Shown piece by piece: positions 23,650 to 34,219 of a DNA stretch of 64,000 nt. The stretch's first letter is position 1, and the number at the start of each line of letters is the position of its first letter. Made by a program: the position numbers and the translations under genes. Under the pieces are notes generated by a model. It had not been told where the DNA came from and did not search any database. It saw only the letters and a program-made list of their open reading frames with translations. The DNA comes from Apoderus coryli (lineage: Eukaryota > Arthropoda > Insecta > Coleoptera > Attelabidae): the NCBI GenBank assembly GCA_911728435.2, contig OU452211.1:14428428-14492427 (forward strand), given 5' to 3'.

Positions 23650-25312
23650 TTAAAAATCAATTTCGTTATTGTCTGTCACATTTGGTTTTGAACATTTCAC
23701 TGAACAAATTTTGATTATTTGGTAACCAAAAACACTAAGAATTAACACATAAATCAGGATGGTCCAAACACTGGTGCGGTTGACGTAGATTGTAGAACCC
23801 ATGTGTAATAGGTCCTCCTTTTGTTGGTTCAGCTCTGCTTGTAGTTCGTTGTTGGCTTGTAAGTTGATGGACGTGAGGTCCATTGATGGAGGATTGCTAA
23901 TTGGTGGATGCTGACTGATTATTGACCAATTTATCCTTGGTAAGTGTACTTCTTCAAATTGTAGGTAGCTTGGATTGTAATTCTCGAGAGATATTGAATT
24001 GATATGGATTCTGCAACCAGGTGGCGATTCCAAGAGGTATGACCCAAAAAGAGGTATGTCTTTTTGTGATTTTTCGCAGGTAAACTTGGCGATAACTTCA
24101 TGTGGAATTGTTACTATCCATGTTCCATCGGTAATTTTCGTAAATTGGTTATCAAGTAACGTAACGTTAAAAGGATGGCAAGACGTATGTTTTCGGTGTT
24201 TTAACAGCTGTACGGCACAGGGAACGATGTTCTCTATAACTTTGTTGGATTCTTCTTTACAGATGTATTCGCTGGGTACGATTTCTAGGCAGTTTTCGTT
24301 TTGGTAGGAATATTTACTGTTTCCGAGAAGAAGGTAGGGTTTGAAGGGCAAATTCATAATGAAATTGTGTTTATAAGGAACTGGGAGAGGGTAAAGATTA
24401 TAGTATTGATATATATCTGTTTCTACCAAAGGTAATTGGATTAAAAATGTAATTTCATACTCTTTAATAAATGATTTAATTTCGGTAATCTTTTCAATTT
24501 GTAAAATATTGTTTTGAATAGGTAATCTATCGGTACTTAAATGTTTTTCTAAATTTTTGATTTCTAGTAGAAATTCGTTTGGATTAATTATCGAATTGTG
24601 AAGAACATTTATTTTCGAGAACGTAATGGCAACTTCAATTTTATCAAGTGTATTGTACATAGATTGGTAAAGGTTTGTTATTTGATTAATAATGGTGAAA
24701 ATCTGTAGGTATTGATGGTCACTAGTTTCTAGTAAGCTAATCATTTTTACAGTTTGATCAATTTGTTGTAACCTTGCACTTAAAATATTTTGGTTGTGTG
24801 TTAGATTAGATATCATATCCTTAAAATTAGAAATACTTTTATGAAGTAGTGTTATTCTATTTACTGCATCAAGTTTTAAGTAATTTTGGTTTTGTTCCAA
24901 AGCCTTTATTTTAGAGTCGAATATTTCGGCGTCTTTTTGGTCCAAGTTTCCAGTGATACTCTTGATGAACGAACCCAAAGGATCAATTAGACCTCTTTTG
25001 TTTCTGTTTAGTTTATCAGGAAATAATTGTTGTAACAGATTTTCGATTCGTTTTTCTGTCGATTGTAATGATACGTAAGAGTTAAAGTATTCTGTGTGAT
25101 ATTGACTATTATTTTTGAGTGTTATTAATAAATTGTTTGTTTGACTTTTGATAGAGTGAAATTCAGAGATTAGGGGATTTATATCGAATTTTTGGATGAA
25201 TGTCCAGTAGTTAGAAATCATTTTGGCGGTGCCTTTCTTGATAGGCAATAGGCCCGGATGGTCATTGAGGTCATGGATTTTTATGTCGGCTGCGAAGATG
25301 GGCCAGGTCCAT
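23650..25312 (-). CDS. env: ERV-B env (envelope glycoprotein), from splice acceptor to stop
   Basis: Membrane fusion glycoprotein of the insect errantivirus type. The frame has no own ATG near its start; it is open back to an acceptor TTGCAG at 25313-25318 inside the end of pol. A furin-like site RNKR precedes a Gly-Leu-Ile-Asp fusion-peptide-like segment, about 115 residues into the open frame measured from 25248. A heptad-rich helical region follows, then a Cys-containing domain, several N-glycosylation sequons and one C-terminal membrane segment (TILIYVLILSVFGYQI). The cytoplasmic tail is short. No stop or frameshift is seen inside it. By errantivirus precedent it would be made from a spliced mRNA. 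Confidence 0.88.
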
Positions 25313-28300
25313 CTGCAATAATAGGAATTATTTTAGTCTCATTTATGTGCGTGATTTCTTTTTGTTTTGTTTTCGGATTTTCGATTTCAATTTTGCTGTT
25401 TTCTAATAACTTGGTGACTACAAAAGGTCCTAGAAATTTACTCTTTGTTTTTCCCGATCTTGGGTCTGACTTCTTATAAACTTGAGAGCCTATCTGTATT
25501 TCAACTTCTGATTTATTTCGATTGATTTTGTCGATTATCTTTTGTTTGGTTTTTAAGGATGTTTTTGTGATTTCGTCAAATAAGGCTTTTGTGTTGTTTT
25601 TGTGGTTGTGTAGATATTCGGTGTAAACGTGGGTTGGAATAAGATTCATCGGATCTCTGGAATCTGTATGACCTAAAACTAGTTCTTGTGGGGTAAAATT
25701 TGTACTAGAATGAATGGTATTATTATACGCGATTATAGCATAGGGCATTAAATTTGTTATGTCTGAGTGGGGGTCTTTTTCTCGAAGTATTCGTATATGT
25801 TCAATTAAGGTGGAATGTAAACGCTCCACAGGGGAATTGGATTCGTGGTGATTTGGGGTGGTAAAGTGTATTTTAATATTGTGCGATTTGAGCAGTGATT
25901 CTACAACTTCATTCTTAAATTCAGTACCATTATCAGAGACTATACATTTTGGGACTCCTACAAATGAAAAATATCTAATTAATTGATCAGCACATGAGAT
26001 TGCATCTCCTAAATAAGGGAGAGCTTGTCCAAATTTTGAAAATTTGTCAATTATAGTCAAAAATTTATTTTTTTCAGCAATTAGTGTGTCTATGTGAACG
26101 ATTTCGAAAGGTTTGCTAGGGGTTTCTGTAAGAATAAGCGGCTGGTCAAGCGGCTTCCTGTTGTATTTTGTTCTCTGGCAAACATCACAATTATTTATGA
26201 AATTTGTAACGTCATTTTTAAGAGATTTCCAGTAGTAGTTGGCCTTTAAAAATTTTAAGGTTTCTTCGATGCCCCGATGGTTGGTTTTACCCTCGTGTTT
26301 GTATTTGATAATAAGGGTTCTTTCTTCTCTTTCCACATTATTAACTAATTTTGTACATTCTATCAATTTACTATTTCTAAATGTGTTGATCATAACTTCT
26401 TGAATAAGTGGTCTAAGTTCCTTAGAAAGGAAATAAATATATGTGGTTTTGTTGGTTAAGTATTCCCTAAGAAATTTTGTAATTTTTTCTAAATTTGCAG
26501 GAACAGTAGCATGGATTATTTTATTTCCGTCGAATTCTTGATTTGTTATTTTAACATAAGCATCATAAGGAGCTTTTTTAATTATTATTTGATTTGATTT
26601 ATTATTGATTATCTCATCTAATATGTTAAGGGTCGTATAGTTTTGTTGAGCGTTAGTGGTATGAATCGTATGAATAGTTGATTTTGGGTGGTTTCGAGGA
26701 GGTCTTATTTGGATATCTGAGATTATATTAATTTTGGGTTTGGTTTCAAGCTTTTTTAGTGTGTTGGTGACGTCCTCAAGACTTAAAGCATTTGGATCAT
26801 AAGTTTCATCTAGAAAATTTGTAATGTCATTATCTATATCACCAGGAAAGTTAATTAATGATTCATTTTCTATTGCATTTAATTGAATACGAGATAAGGC
26901 ATCAGCGTTTGTATTCTGGCTTCCCTTTTTATAAATTATTTCGTAGTCGTACTCCTCTAATCGGAGTCTCCATCGAACTAATTTGCTGTTAGGTTCTTTT
27001 AAGTTAAACAACCAAACTAAAGGTCTATGGTCGGTGTAGATTTTGAATTTCTTGCCGTAAAGATAGGGTCGAAAATATTTGCATGCCCAAACTATTCCGA
27101 GTAACTCCTTTTCAATTGTCGAGTACCGTTGTTCCGTGTCGTTTAAAGTGCGTGATGCGTAAGCGATAGGGTGGTCTTTGGGAGGTTCCCCTTGTGAGAG
27201 TACAGCGCCCAGTGCTATATTCGAGGCGTCTGTTGTCAGTACAAATGGTTTAGAAAAATCTGGGTATTTAAGTATAGGAGCGTTAATGAGAAGACTTTTC
27301 AGGTGGTTAAAGGATTGTATAAATTCTGGGGAATGTTTAACTTTTGCGCCTTTCTTCAAACAGAGAGTGAGAGGTTTTGAGATTTTGGCAAAATCTTTGA
27401 TGAATCTACGGTAGTATCCTGCTAGTCCGAGAAAGGATTTAATATCTTTTTGGGTTTGAGGAATCGGAAAGTGTTTAACAGCGTGTATTTTGTCGGGGTT
27501 TGGTTTTACTCCATCGTTGGTGACTTTATGTCCTAAATATGCTACTTCCTTGTGTAAGAATTCGCATTTGTCCAGTTGTACTTTAAAATTTGAGCTTCGT
27601 AGTCTATCGAAAACAGATTTTAGACGGTCAATATGTTCTTGTAGCGATGTGGAAAATATAATGATGTCGTCAAGATACACAAGGCAGGTTTCATTTTGGA
27701 GGCCGCGTAGAACGTTATTCATAGCTTTTTGGAAGGTAGACGGGGCGTTTTTGAGTCCAAATGGCATGCGTCGAAATTCGTAGTGTCCTGTGTCGGTTGA
27801 AAATGCAGTTTTAGAGATGTCCGTGGGATCCATTTCGATTTGGTGGAACCCATTGGCCAGGTCTAAAGTTGTGAAATATTGTGCTTTGCCAAGTTTGTCG
27901 AGGATGTCAGAAATTTGTGGAAGTGGAAACTTTTGATCGATAGTTTTTTCGTTTAATTTCCTGTAGTCTATGACCACTCTCCATTTGCGGTTACCAGATG
28001 CATCTAGTTTTTTGGGCACCACCCAAATAGGACTGCTCCAGGGGGAATTTGATTCTTGAATGATATTATTTTCCAGCATTTTAGATATTTGTGATTGGAC
28101 TTCTTGTTTGTGGACATGTGGATATCTGTAGGTCTTTGTAAATATCGGTGTTTCATCAGTTAAATCAATTTTGTGTTTTATTTGGTTTGTGAAGGTTAAA
28201 GGTATATTTTCACAGTAGAATATGTCTCTGTATTGAAAGCAAAGATTTCTGATAGCTTTGTATTCCTCGAGGTTGCAGTGATTTAAGCGCAAATGTTTCA

Positions 28301-29054
28301 TGTTTTCTTTTTGTAGGTTGTCGATATGGTCATTGTACTGCTCGTTTGTTTCCATTTTTTCAAAAAAATTAACTTCCACTTCTTCTATTAAGTCAATATT
28401 AACAGGATTTAGTATGTTAATTTTGACTGGATGTTCACTTAAATTAGTAATTATTGTTATCGCGAATGAATTTGATATGTTGACTAAAGCTTCAGGCATT
28501 TCCGCCATTCCAAATTTTGAATATTCTAAAATTCCGATGCCGTTTGATTTATTTACTGGTATTTTTACTTGTTGAGATGTACGTGGTGGTATAACTGTTT
28601 CAAATGAAAAAGGTTCATCAATTTTTTGTAGGGTTTTGTTTTCTTGGTAAAGAGGTATTGTACTATTTTTAGATTGTAAAGTAGAGTTTTCCACGTTTAT
28701 GAATGCGTTAACATGTTTGATGAAATCATAACCTAAGAGTCCATCAAATTTGGGAGAAAAATCAAATAGGTAAAATTTATGATAATCGGAGACATTAAAC
28801 GAAGGGAATATTGGAATATTAATACATTCGTTGTGAGTAGATGTAGCATGTGCTGTTTTTACAATGAATTTTTCGTTATTAATATAATTTGGATAATTAT
28901 TGTAGGCTAATTCGGGTTTTATAAAACTTTTACTACTTCCTGTGTCTACTAAAAATTTTGCATTAATTTCCGGTAAGAATATGGTTGGTAAATCGGTGTC
29001 ATTATCTGTATGTAACAATGTTAAGGTTTTTGGTTGGTATTCGTAGAATTGGGA
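25281..29054 (-). CDS. pol: ERV-B pol: protease, RT, RNase H, integrase
   Basis: Reached by -1 frameshift at 29054-29060; about 1,257 codons without a stop. Protease active site FLVDTGSSKSF; RT with WRVVIDYRKLNEKT, FTTLDLANGFHQIE and YLDDIIIFS; RNase H with TTDASNIALGAVLSQ and YTDHRPLVWLF; NADALSRI. Integrase has the HHCC zinc domain (HEGKTNHRGIEETL, CDVCQRTK) and D, D, E core (VHIDTLIAEK, SDNGTEFKN, HHESNSPVERLHST). All catalytic residues are present, so pol looks functional. The last codons overlap the env splice acceptor. Confidence 0.95.
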   Translation of the reverse strand, partial: SQFYEYQPKTLTLLHTDNDTDLPTIFLPEINAKFLVDTGSSKSFIKPELAYNNYPNYINNEKFIVKTAHATSTHNECINIPIFPSFNVSDYHKFYLFDFSPKFDGLLGYDFIKHVNAFINVENSTLQSKNSTIPLYQENKTLQKIDEPFSFETVIPPRTSQQVKIPVNKSNGIGILEYSKFGMAEMPEALVNISNSFAITIITNLSEHPVKINILNPVNIDLIEEVEVNFFEKMETNEQYNDHIDNLQKENMKHLRLNHCNLEEYKAIRNLCFQYRDIFYCENIPLTFTNQIKHKIDLTDETPIFTKTYRYPHVHKQEVQSQISKMLENNIIQESNSPWSSPIWVVPKKLDASGNRKWRVVIDYRKLNEKTIDQKFPLPQISDILDKLGKAQYFTTLDLANGFHQIEMDPTDISKTAFSTDTGHYEFRRMPFGLKNAPSTFQKAMNNVLRGLQNETCLVYLDDIIIFSTSLQEHIDRLKSVFDRLRSSNFKVQLDKCEFLHKEVAYLGHKVTNDGVKPNPDKIHAVKHFPIPQTQKDIKSFLGLAGYYRRFIKDFAKISKPLTLCLKKGAKVKHSPEFIQSFNHLKSLLINAPILKYPDFSKPFVLTTDASNIALGAVLSQGEPPKDHPIAYASRTLNDTEQRYSTIEKELLGIVWACKYFRPYLYGKKFKIYTDHRPLVWLFNLKEPNSKLVRWRLRLEEYDYEIIYKKGSQNTNADALSRIQLNAIENESLINFPGDIDNDITNFLDETYDPNALSLEDVTNTLKKLETKPKINIISDIQIRPPRNHPKSTIHTIHTTNAQQNYTTLNILDEIINNKSNQIIIKKAPYDAYVKITNQEFDGNKIIHATVPANLEKITKFLREYLTNKTTYIYFLSKELRPLIQEVMINTFRNSKLIECTKLVNNVEREERTLIIKYKHEGKTNHRGIEETLKFLKANYYWKSLKNDVTNFINNCDVCQRTKYNRKPLDQPLILTETPSKPFEIVHIDTLIAEKNKFLTIIDKFSKFGQALPYLGDAISCADQLIRYFSFVGVPKCIVSDNGTEFKNEVVESLLKSHNIKIHFTTPNHHESNSPVERLHSTLIEHIRILREKDPHSDITNLMPYAIIAYNNTIHSSTNFTPQELVLGHTDSRDPMNLIPTHVYTEYLHNHKNNTKALFDEITKTSLKTKQKIIDKINRNKSEVEIQIGSQVYKKSDPRSGKTKSKFLGPFVVTKLLENSKIEIENPKTKQKEITHINETKIIPIIADGPGPSSQPT
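25312..25325 (-). promoter_or_regulatory. ERV-B env splice acceptor candidate
   Basis: Reads TATTATTGCAG on the minus strand, with the first exon base at 25312. Joining to the donor that follows 30401 keeps the env frame. A second AG (CGCAG, about 25294) is nearby but is out of phase with the leader ATG. Confidence 0.6.
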
Positions 29055-30274
29055 AAATTTTGAGAGTTGTTAGGAGTGTCTTCACACATTTGGTCTTCAT
29101 ATTGTTGAACATAATCATTTTCTGTCGAATAATGATACTCATAATCGTTCGGGTATTCGTATTGATTGTCATACCAGGTAGATTCGTATGGATTTATTGA
29201 TTGCTCGGTAGTATTTGAAGAGAGAATTTCGTTGATTGGGTGAGAATCGGTAGTTTTGTCGTGAATTTCTTCCGATATTATGTTGTGTAGGTGGGATGGT
29301 GGTTGTCTTACAATGGTGTTGCCGGATGACGTATCCATCGGTTGCGGTCTATTTGAATGGACAATCGATGAGGTTGCTTGTCTTTTAATGCCACGATTAA
29401 AATCATTAAATTGAGGCCTAGGTTGATTATTGTAGTTTTGTTGGAAGGGTCTTTGAATCAGATTTGGCCTATTATAGAAGGCATTTGGTCTGTATTGTGG
29501 GAAATGCGGTCTGAACTGTGGGGGATATGGCCCAGATGGAAAACTATTGGGGAAAGGTCTATATTGATTTTGTCGTGTAAACTGTGGTGTGTTTTGTTGT
29601 ATTGGTCTTTGTGGGTTGTTAGGAAAGCGAGATGTGTTATTAGATTGCATTTGTTGAGAATTTACAGTTTTTGAAAAATTTTCGTTACGGTTTTTATAAT
29701 AAATGAAATTTTCTTCTTCTTGTGCAAAACTCATGGCTTGTTCAAGAGAATTTGGATTTTTAAGACGAACAACAAGTTGCATATGATAATTTAACCCGTT
29801 GATAAATGTTTTTAATATTAAATTGCCATATTCTTGAATTCTTAAAACTTTAATTGCCCTTTCCTCAGTACCCATGTTAATTTTAGAAAAAAGTAAACTT
29901 CTAGCGTCCTGTAATCGTATTCCGAATTGTTGAGGACTTTCGTTTCTTTCTGGTTTTAAGGTTAGGATATCTTGAATTAAACAATCGACTGATCTTTTAT
30001 CGGCGAATGTTTCAATTATTGCGTTTTTCAATAAATTCCATGTATTTAATTCTACACGCGAAGCTATTAAGTCTGCTGCTCTACCAACTAGTTTACCAAC
30101 AATAGTATCAAATATACAATTATTAATCGGTGCGTCTTGATTCGTCCTATCTCTGTGATTATTAAAGAAATTTTCGCATGCATTTATAAAACGATTGATT
30201 TGCTTAGAATTACCGTCAAACAGTGGTATGTTATCGGCTTGATAACGAATAAGAGCGTAATTAGGATTAGCCAT
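29021..30274 (-). CDS. gag: ERV-B gag
   Basis: Capsid polyprotein, 417 residues from the first in-frame ATG (30274, MANPNYAL). The capsid-like region (DNIPLFDGNSKQINRFINAC; LIQDILTLKPERNESPQQFG) matches ERV-A gag in order, and the C-terminal half is Pro/Gln/Asn/Arg/Phe-rich without zinc knuckles. The frame is open upstream of this ATG, and about 20 codons there resemble the start of ERV-A gag (LEDLLNNFEKLNL against LQDLLTQFTNFTL) but without an ATG at the corresponding place. Either gag starts at 30274 or this copy has lost its original start codon. Confidence 0.88.
   Translation of the reverse strand: MANPNYALIRYQADNIPLFDGNSKQINRFINACENFFNNHRDRTNQDAPINNCIFDTIVGKLVGRAADLIASRVELNTWNLLKNAIIETFADKRSVDCLIQDILTLKPERNESPQQFGIRLQDARSLLFSKINMGTEERAIKVLRIQEYGNLILKTFINGLNYHMQLVVRLKNPNSLEQAMSFAQEEENFIYYKNRNENFSKTVNSQQMQSNNTSRFPNNPQRPIQQNTPQFTRQNQYRPFPNSFPSGPYPPQFRPHFPQYRPNAFYNRPNLIQRPFQQNYNNQPRPQFNDFNRGIKRQATSSIVHSNRPQPMDTSSGNTIVRQPPSHLHNIISEEIHDKTTDSHPINEILSSNTTEQSINPYESTWYDNQYEYPNDYEYHYSTENDYVQQYEDQMCEDTPNNSQNFPNSTNTNQKP
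29054..29060 (-). promoter_or_regulatory. ERV-B -1 frameshift heptamer
   Basis: On the minus strand A AAT TTT in gag frame, 12 codons before the gag stop; pol is open in the -1 frame from this point. Same heptamer and place as in ERV-A. Confidence 0.75.
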
Positions 30275-30394
30275 TACGTTTTCTAACAAGGTTCCAGTTA
30301 GATTGAGTTTTTCAAAATTATTAAGAAGGTCTTCCAGATTTAAGAAGAAACAGAAATATACAATAACAATAAGGATAGGATAATGAATTTCTCG

Positions 30395-30423
30395 ACTTAC
30401 AGTAATATTGTGAAGATTTTCAT
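30395..30423 (-). promoter_or_regulatory. ERV-B leader ATG and splice donor for env mRNA
   Basis: ATG at 30423-30421, seven codons plus two bases (beginning Met-Lys-Ile-Phe), then GTAAGT at 30400-30395. The phase fits the acceptor at 25313. The arrangement parallels the ERV-A leader. Confidence 0.7.
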
Positions 30424-30654
30424 TCCTTAATCTACTCCAATAGGACGAGCGATGCTGTCTCTTCCCTGGAATCGTACCAATGAACTTCTTGCACTATGTG
30501 GAAGTTCGTACCAATAGGACTGTGGGACGATGCTGTTCCCGTTTCCCTGGCCGTGAGCCAAATTTCACCAATGCGATAAATGTTCAAAATTGCCACAAAT
30601 CGTTAAAACGAACCGGTAATTTTATGTGCGATACACGAATAACCGTTAGCAAAA

Positions 30655-30671
30655 TCCTACTGACTGCGCCA
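30655..30671 (-). promoter_or_regulatory. ERV-B primer-binding site
   Basis: TGGCGCAGTCAGTAGGA on the minus strand, directly after the 5' LTR; one base differs from ERV-A. Confidence 0.8.
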
Positions 30672-30955
30672 ATTATAAGTTTGAAAACTCAAAATTTATA
30701 AAAAAAATATTTTATTTCAATTCGACAATGGTTACAATAAGACTAACTAAAATTTACATTTGGGGTTATATTTATAACATTAGTGTGAGAGCTGAGTTAC
30801 AATTCTTACAGGAATATTAATAAGCATTATAATGACAAAACTGCTGAGTTGCTATTCTCACGGGAATATAACTAGAGTTACAATTCTTACAAGAATATGA
30901 ATAAGCACTATCTATGACAAAACTGCTGAGATGCTAGTCTCACGGGAATATAACT
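30671..30955 (-). repeat. ERV-B 5' LTR
   Basis: 285 bp, same as 23310-23594 by eye, including the 81-bp U3 duplication. Followed on the plus strand by ACCT, the right target-duplication copy. Confidence 0.95.
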
Positions 30956-30959
30956 ACCT

Positions 30960-32480
30960 AATAGAAATTCAAACACCTCTCCTCAACCTTCCACTAGTAA
31001 AGAAACCCAACCTCCTAATAAAGAAAAGCAAATTAATATCATATCAGATATACAAATTAAACCACCCAATAAAAACTTACCTGAATCCACTCAACATTCA
31101 ACATTAGATGATAATACAAGCGACAGCATCAAAATTTCGGATGAGATAGTCAATAATAAGGTTAACCAAATTTTAGTATTTCCAAATATTCATTTTAAAC
31201 TAGATATTAAACAAGAAACTTATGAAAACCACAAAATTCAAAAAATAAAAATTCCAGAAAATAACAATGAACAATTTATTATAAAATTCTTGAAAGAATT
31301 CACTGACCCTAATACTACTTATTACATGTATTTTCATAAGGATGAACTCTATAAAAATTTCGCTAAAACGTATATCAAACATTTTTCGGGACAACCCAAA
31401 CTTATTCGATGTTTAAAAATGGTAGAAACAGTGTCTGATAAAGAACAACAACTCTTTATACTCAAAGGTTATCACGAAGGTAAAACTAACCATAGAGGAA
31501 TTAATGAAACTCTTGAAAAACTTAAACGAAACTATTATTGGAAAAATATGAAAAGTACTATAACTAACTATATAAATTCTTGTGAAATCTGTCAACACAT
31601 GAAATATGCAAGAAAAACCTCATATTTTCCTATGATGACCACAGAAACTCCTACTAAACCATTTCAAATTATTCACATAGATGTTTTCATTTTTAACGGC
31701 AAAAGCTATCTTACTATTATTGATTCTTTTACAAAATTCGGACAAGCTATTTTCATAGAAGGAAAATCAGCAATACACATAAGTAAAGCTCTTGTAAAAT
31801 ACTTCACATCCTTTGGAGTACCAGAAAAAATAATTGTCGACAAAGGGACTGAGTTCAATAATCAAACTATTAAAGAATTATTAAAATTACATAAAATAAA
31901 TGTTCATTTCACCACAGCTGCACATCACGAGTCAAACTCTGTTGTCGAAAGATTCCATTCAACTCTGATAGAAAATTTAAGAATACTTAAAGAAGTAAAT
32001 CCTGATGAAAATAATGATCTCATGGATTATGCTATTATTGGCTATAATAGTACAATACATAGTTCAACAAATTTTACACCATTCGAATTAACCTTTGGAC
32101 ATACCTCTAATAGAAATCCTAATGAAATATTTATACCAACCACCTTTTATAACGATTATATACAGAACCATAAAGAAAAACTAACTCATGTATATGAAGA
32201 AGTTTCTGAAAAACTCATTGCAAAAAAAGAAAACATAGTAAGTAAAAATAATACAAAAGGAGATGAGAGTACTGAATTCAAACTAGGGCAAACCGTGTTT
32301 CTCAAAAATTCTAAGGCACGAAATAAAAAAGATAAACGATTTTTAGGACCTTTTATCATTACCAAAATATTAAGTCGAAATCGTGTACAAATAAATAATA
32401 GAAATAAAGAAAAAATAGTACATATAAAAGAACTAAAAAAACCTCCTGTTTTTACAGAGCCATCCTCATCTTCCGAGTAA
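30960..32480 (+). CDS. pol: ERV-A pol, second part: linker and integrase
   Basis: Continuation of ERV-A pol after ERV-B; the frame is preserved relative to 23309 when one ACCT copy is counted. The first ~150 codons are a variable linker. The HHCC zinc domain (HEGKTNHRGINETL, CEICQHMK) and integrase core follow: IIHIDVFIF, VDKGTEFNN and HHESNSVVERFHST hold the D, D and E. The asparagine of the usual DNGTEF is lysine here. The C-terminus has the GPF-like block FLGPFIITKIL. The end of the frame contains the env splice acceptor. Confidence 0.93.
   Translation, partial: NRNSNTSPQPSTSKETQPPNKEKQINIISDIQIKPPNKNLPESTQHSTLDDNTSDSIKISDEIVNNKVNQILVFPNIHFKLDIKQETYENHKIQKIKIPENNNEQFIIKFLKEFTDPNTTYYMYFHKDELYKNFAKTYIKHFSGQPKLIRCLKMVETVSDKEQQLFILKGYHEGKTNHRGINETLEKLKRNYYWKNMKSTITNYINSCEICQHMKYARKTSYFPMMTTETPTKPFQIIHIDVFIFNGKSYLTIIDSFTKFGQAIFIEGKSAIHISKALVKYFTSFGVPEKIIVDKGTEFNNQTIKELLKLHKINVHFTTAAHHESNSVVERFHSTLIENLRILKEVNPDENNDLMDYAIIGYNSTIHSSTNFTPFELTFGHTSNRNPNEIFIPTTFYNDYIQNHKEKLTHVYEEVSEKLIAKKENIVSKNNTKGDESTEFKLGQTVFLKNSKARNKKDKRFLGPFIITKILSRNRVQINNRNKEKIVHIKELKKPPVFTEPSSSSE
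32440..32458 (+). promoter_or_regulatory. ERV-A env splice acceptor candidate
   Basis: A pyrimidine tract and TTTTTACAG ending at 32457. The next base completes the split codon left by the donor at 19523 and the env frame is open from there on. The exon starts with a short hydrophobic run, which with the leader codons would make a signal-peptide-like N-terminus. Confidence 0.65.
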
Positions 32481-34210
32481 ATTCAGAACTACTTAACATC
32501 CACAACCTAAATCATAATCCTGGATTACTTCCATACAAACTGGGGACCGCTTATCATCAAACTGACGTGTGGACTTTTGTACAAATATATGACATATCCA
32601 ACTTACTTGAAGAATTTACAGTAATAAAGGATTCATACTCTAAACTTAAATTAGTGTTTGACAGTTCTACCTTCAAAGAACAATATAAACATGAATTTTA
32701 TAATTCTCTTCGCATTGCTAACATATTGGAACAAAAAGTTACTGTTCAAATAAATCAAATCAATCCACTGTTATTTCAAAATAATAATAGAACAAAAAGG
32801 GGCCTTATTGACGGATTAAGTTCCATTATCAAATCAATTACTGGAAATCTAGATCAAGCAGATGCAGAAAGGTATGATAGAGCTATTAGTTCATTATCGC
32901 AAAACCAAAATACAATTAAAACCTTACTTGTCGACCAAATAACATTACTTTCAAAATCTATTGATAAATTTAAAAATACTACTAACACACTCGAACATAA
33001 TCAAATTATTTTGAAAAATAGGATTTTACACCTGGAACAAACTATTAAAAAGAACGATTTACTTAGTATTGAGACATACAACTATTTTCTAATACAAACT
33101 GTCATAACTCAGTTTTCTAATACATTTCAAATTATGTATGATATTTTAGAAAGAATTGAAGTAGCAATCACTTTCTCTAAAATAAATACTTTTCATAACT
33201 CTATTATCGAACCTCAAGATTTATTTTCAGAAATTGTTTCTATAGAAAAACATTTAGATAAAAACACAAAATTTCCTTTTGAAGCAGATCCCAAAAACAT
33301 ATTATTATTCGAAAAAGTCATTGACATAAAAAGTTATAGTAAAAGTAACCAAATAATATTTATATTAGAAATTCCTATTGTTGAAGCCGAAAATTATAAT
33401 TACTTCCACCTTTACTCATTTCCTACCCCTTCTCCGGGATTCTATAAAATTATTATACCTAAATCCAAATACCTGTTGTTAAATGAAGAGAATTACGCTT
33501 CTTCCAACGAAAAATGCAAAGAAATCACAGCTGAAGAATTCCTTTGTCAAGATGTCCAAACTACGAAGATTTCTGAAGAAACCCCGTGCGAGGTACAGAT
33601 AATAAAATACACAAATAATACCTCATTCTGTAAACAAATACCAGTTAATTTAAAAGAAGTGAAAGTCCAGCAAATGGAAAATAATCAGTGGATAATAATT
33701 GCTCCAAACAGTGCAGTAGCAATACGAATATGTGGACAAAATAAAGACAATATTTTCTTAAACGGAAGTTATGTGGTTGGCATGGACAATAAATGTGAAC
33801 TAAAAGTAAAAAACATTCTCATTAGAAATTCGCGAAAAAATAAACCAAACTTTAAACCCATTGAACTACCAAACCTCCAATCTGAATTCAATTTAAAATT
33901 AAGAAGTGAAAACACGGAATTAAAACCATTAAAAATAGACACGATTAATCTAGACGAATTTAAAGACATTTATAGTGACTTAAATAATCAAAAACATCAA
34001 ATCAATAACATTCGCGAAGTACCAATATATTATAATAAAACAAGTGTATTTACTATTGTACTATATCTAATATTAATTTTTGCTATTGCTTACTTTATCT
34101 ATGATTTCTGTAAGAAAAGAACATTAACAGGGATGATTCAAAAAGTACGTGCAAGTAAAAGAAGAAATGACAACTCGAACTTTGTGGACAACCCCATAGT
34201 TCTCGACTAA
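32458..34210 (+). CDS. env: ERV-A env (envelope glycoprotein), from splice acceptor to stop
   Basis: Errantivirus-type membrane fusion glycoprotein, homologous to ERV-B env from end to end. Furin-like site RTKR followed by a Gly-Leu-Ile-Asp fusion-peptide-like segment (near 32810), a long helical region, a cysteine-bearing domain, several Asn-X-Ser/Thr sites and a C-terminal membrane segment (TIVLYLILIFAIAYFIY) with a ~35-residue Lys/Arg-rich tail. The frame is intact. There is no upstream ATG in frame, which agrees with expression from a spliced mRNA using the leader ATG. It ends 9 bp before the 3' LTR, leaving only the polypurine tract. Confidence 0.88.
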
Positions 34211-34219
34211 GGCCGGAGG

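Larger units (their letters stand above)
23310..30955 (-). mobile_element. Errantivirus-like Ty3/gypsy element ERV-B, nested in ERV-A pol
   Basis: 7,646 bp on the minus strand. LTRs at 30671-30955 (5') and 23310-23594 (3') appear identical, and the target duplication is ACCT (23306-23309 and 30956-30959). Gag, pol and env are all open and in the expected order. The primer-binding site and polypurine tract (GGCGGGAGG, 23595-23603) are in place. It is related to ERV-A across all three genes but is clearly a different family by LTR and length. It is the youngest insertion in this nest. Confidence 0.96.
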
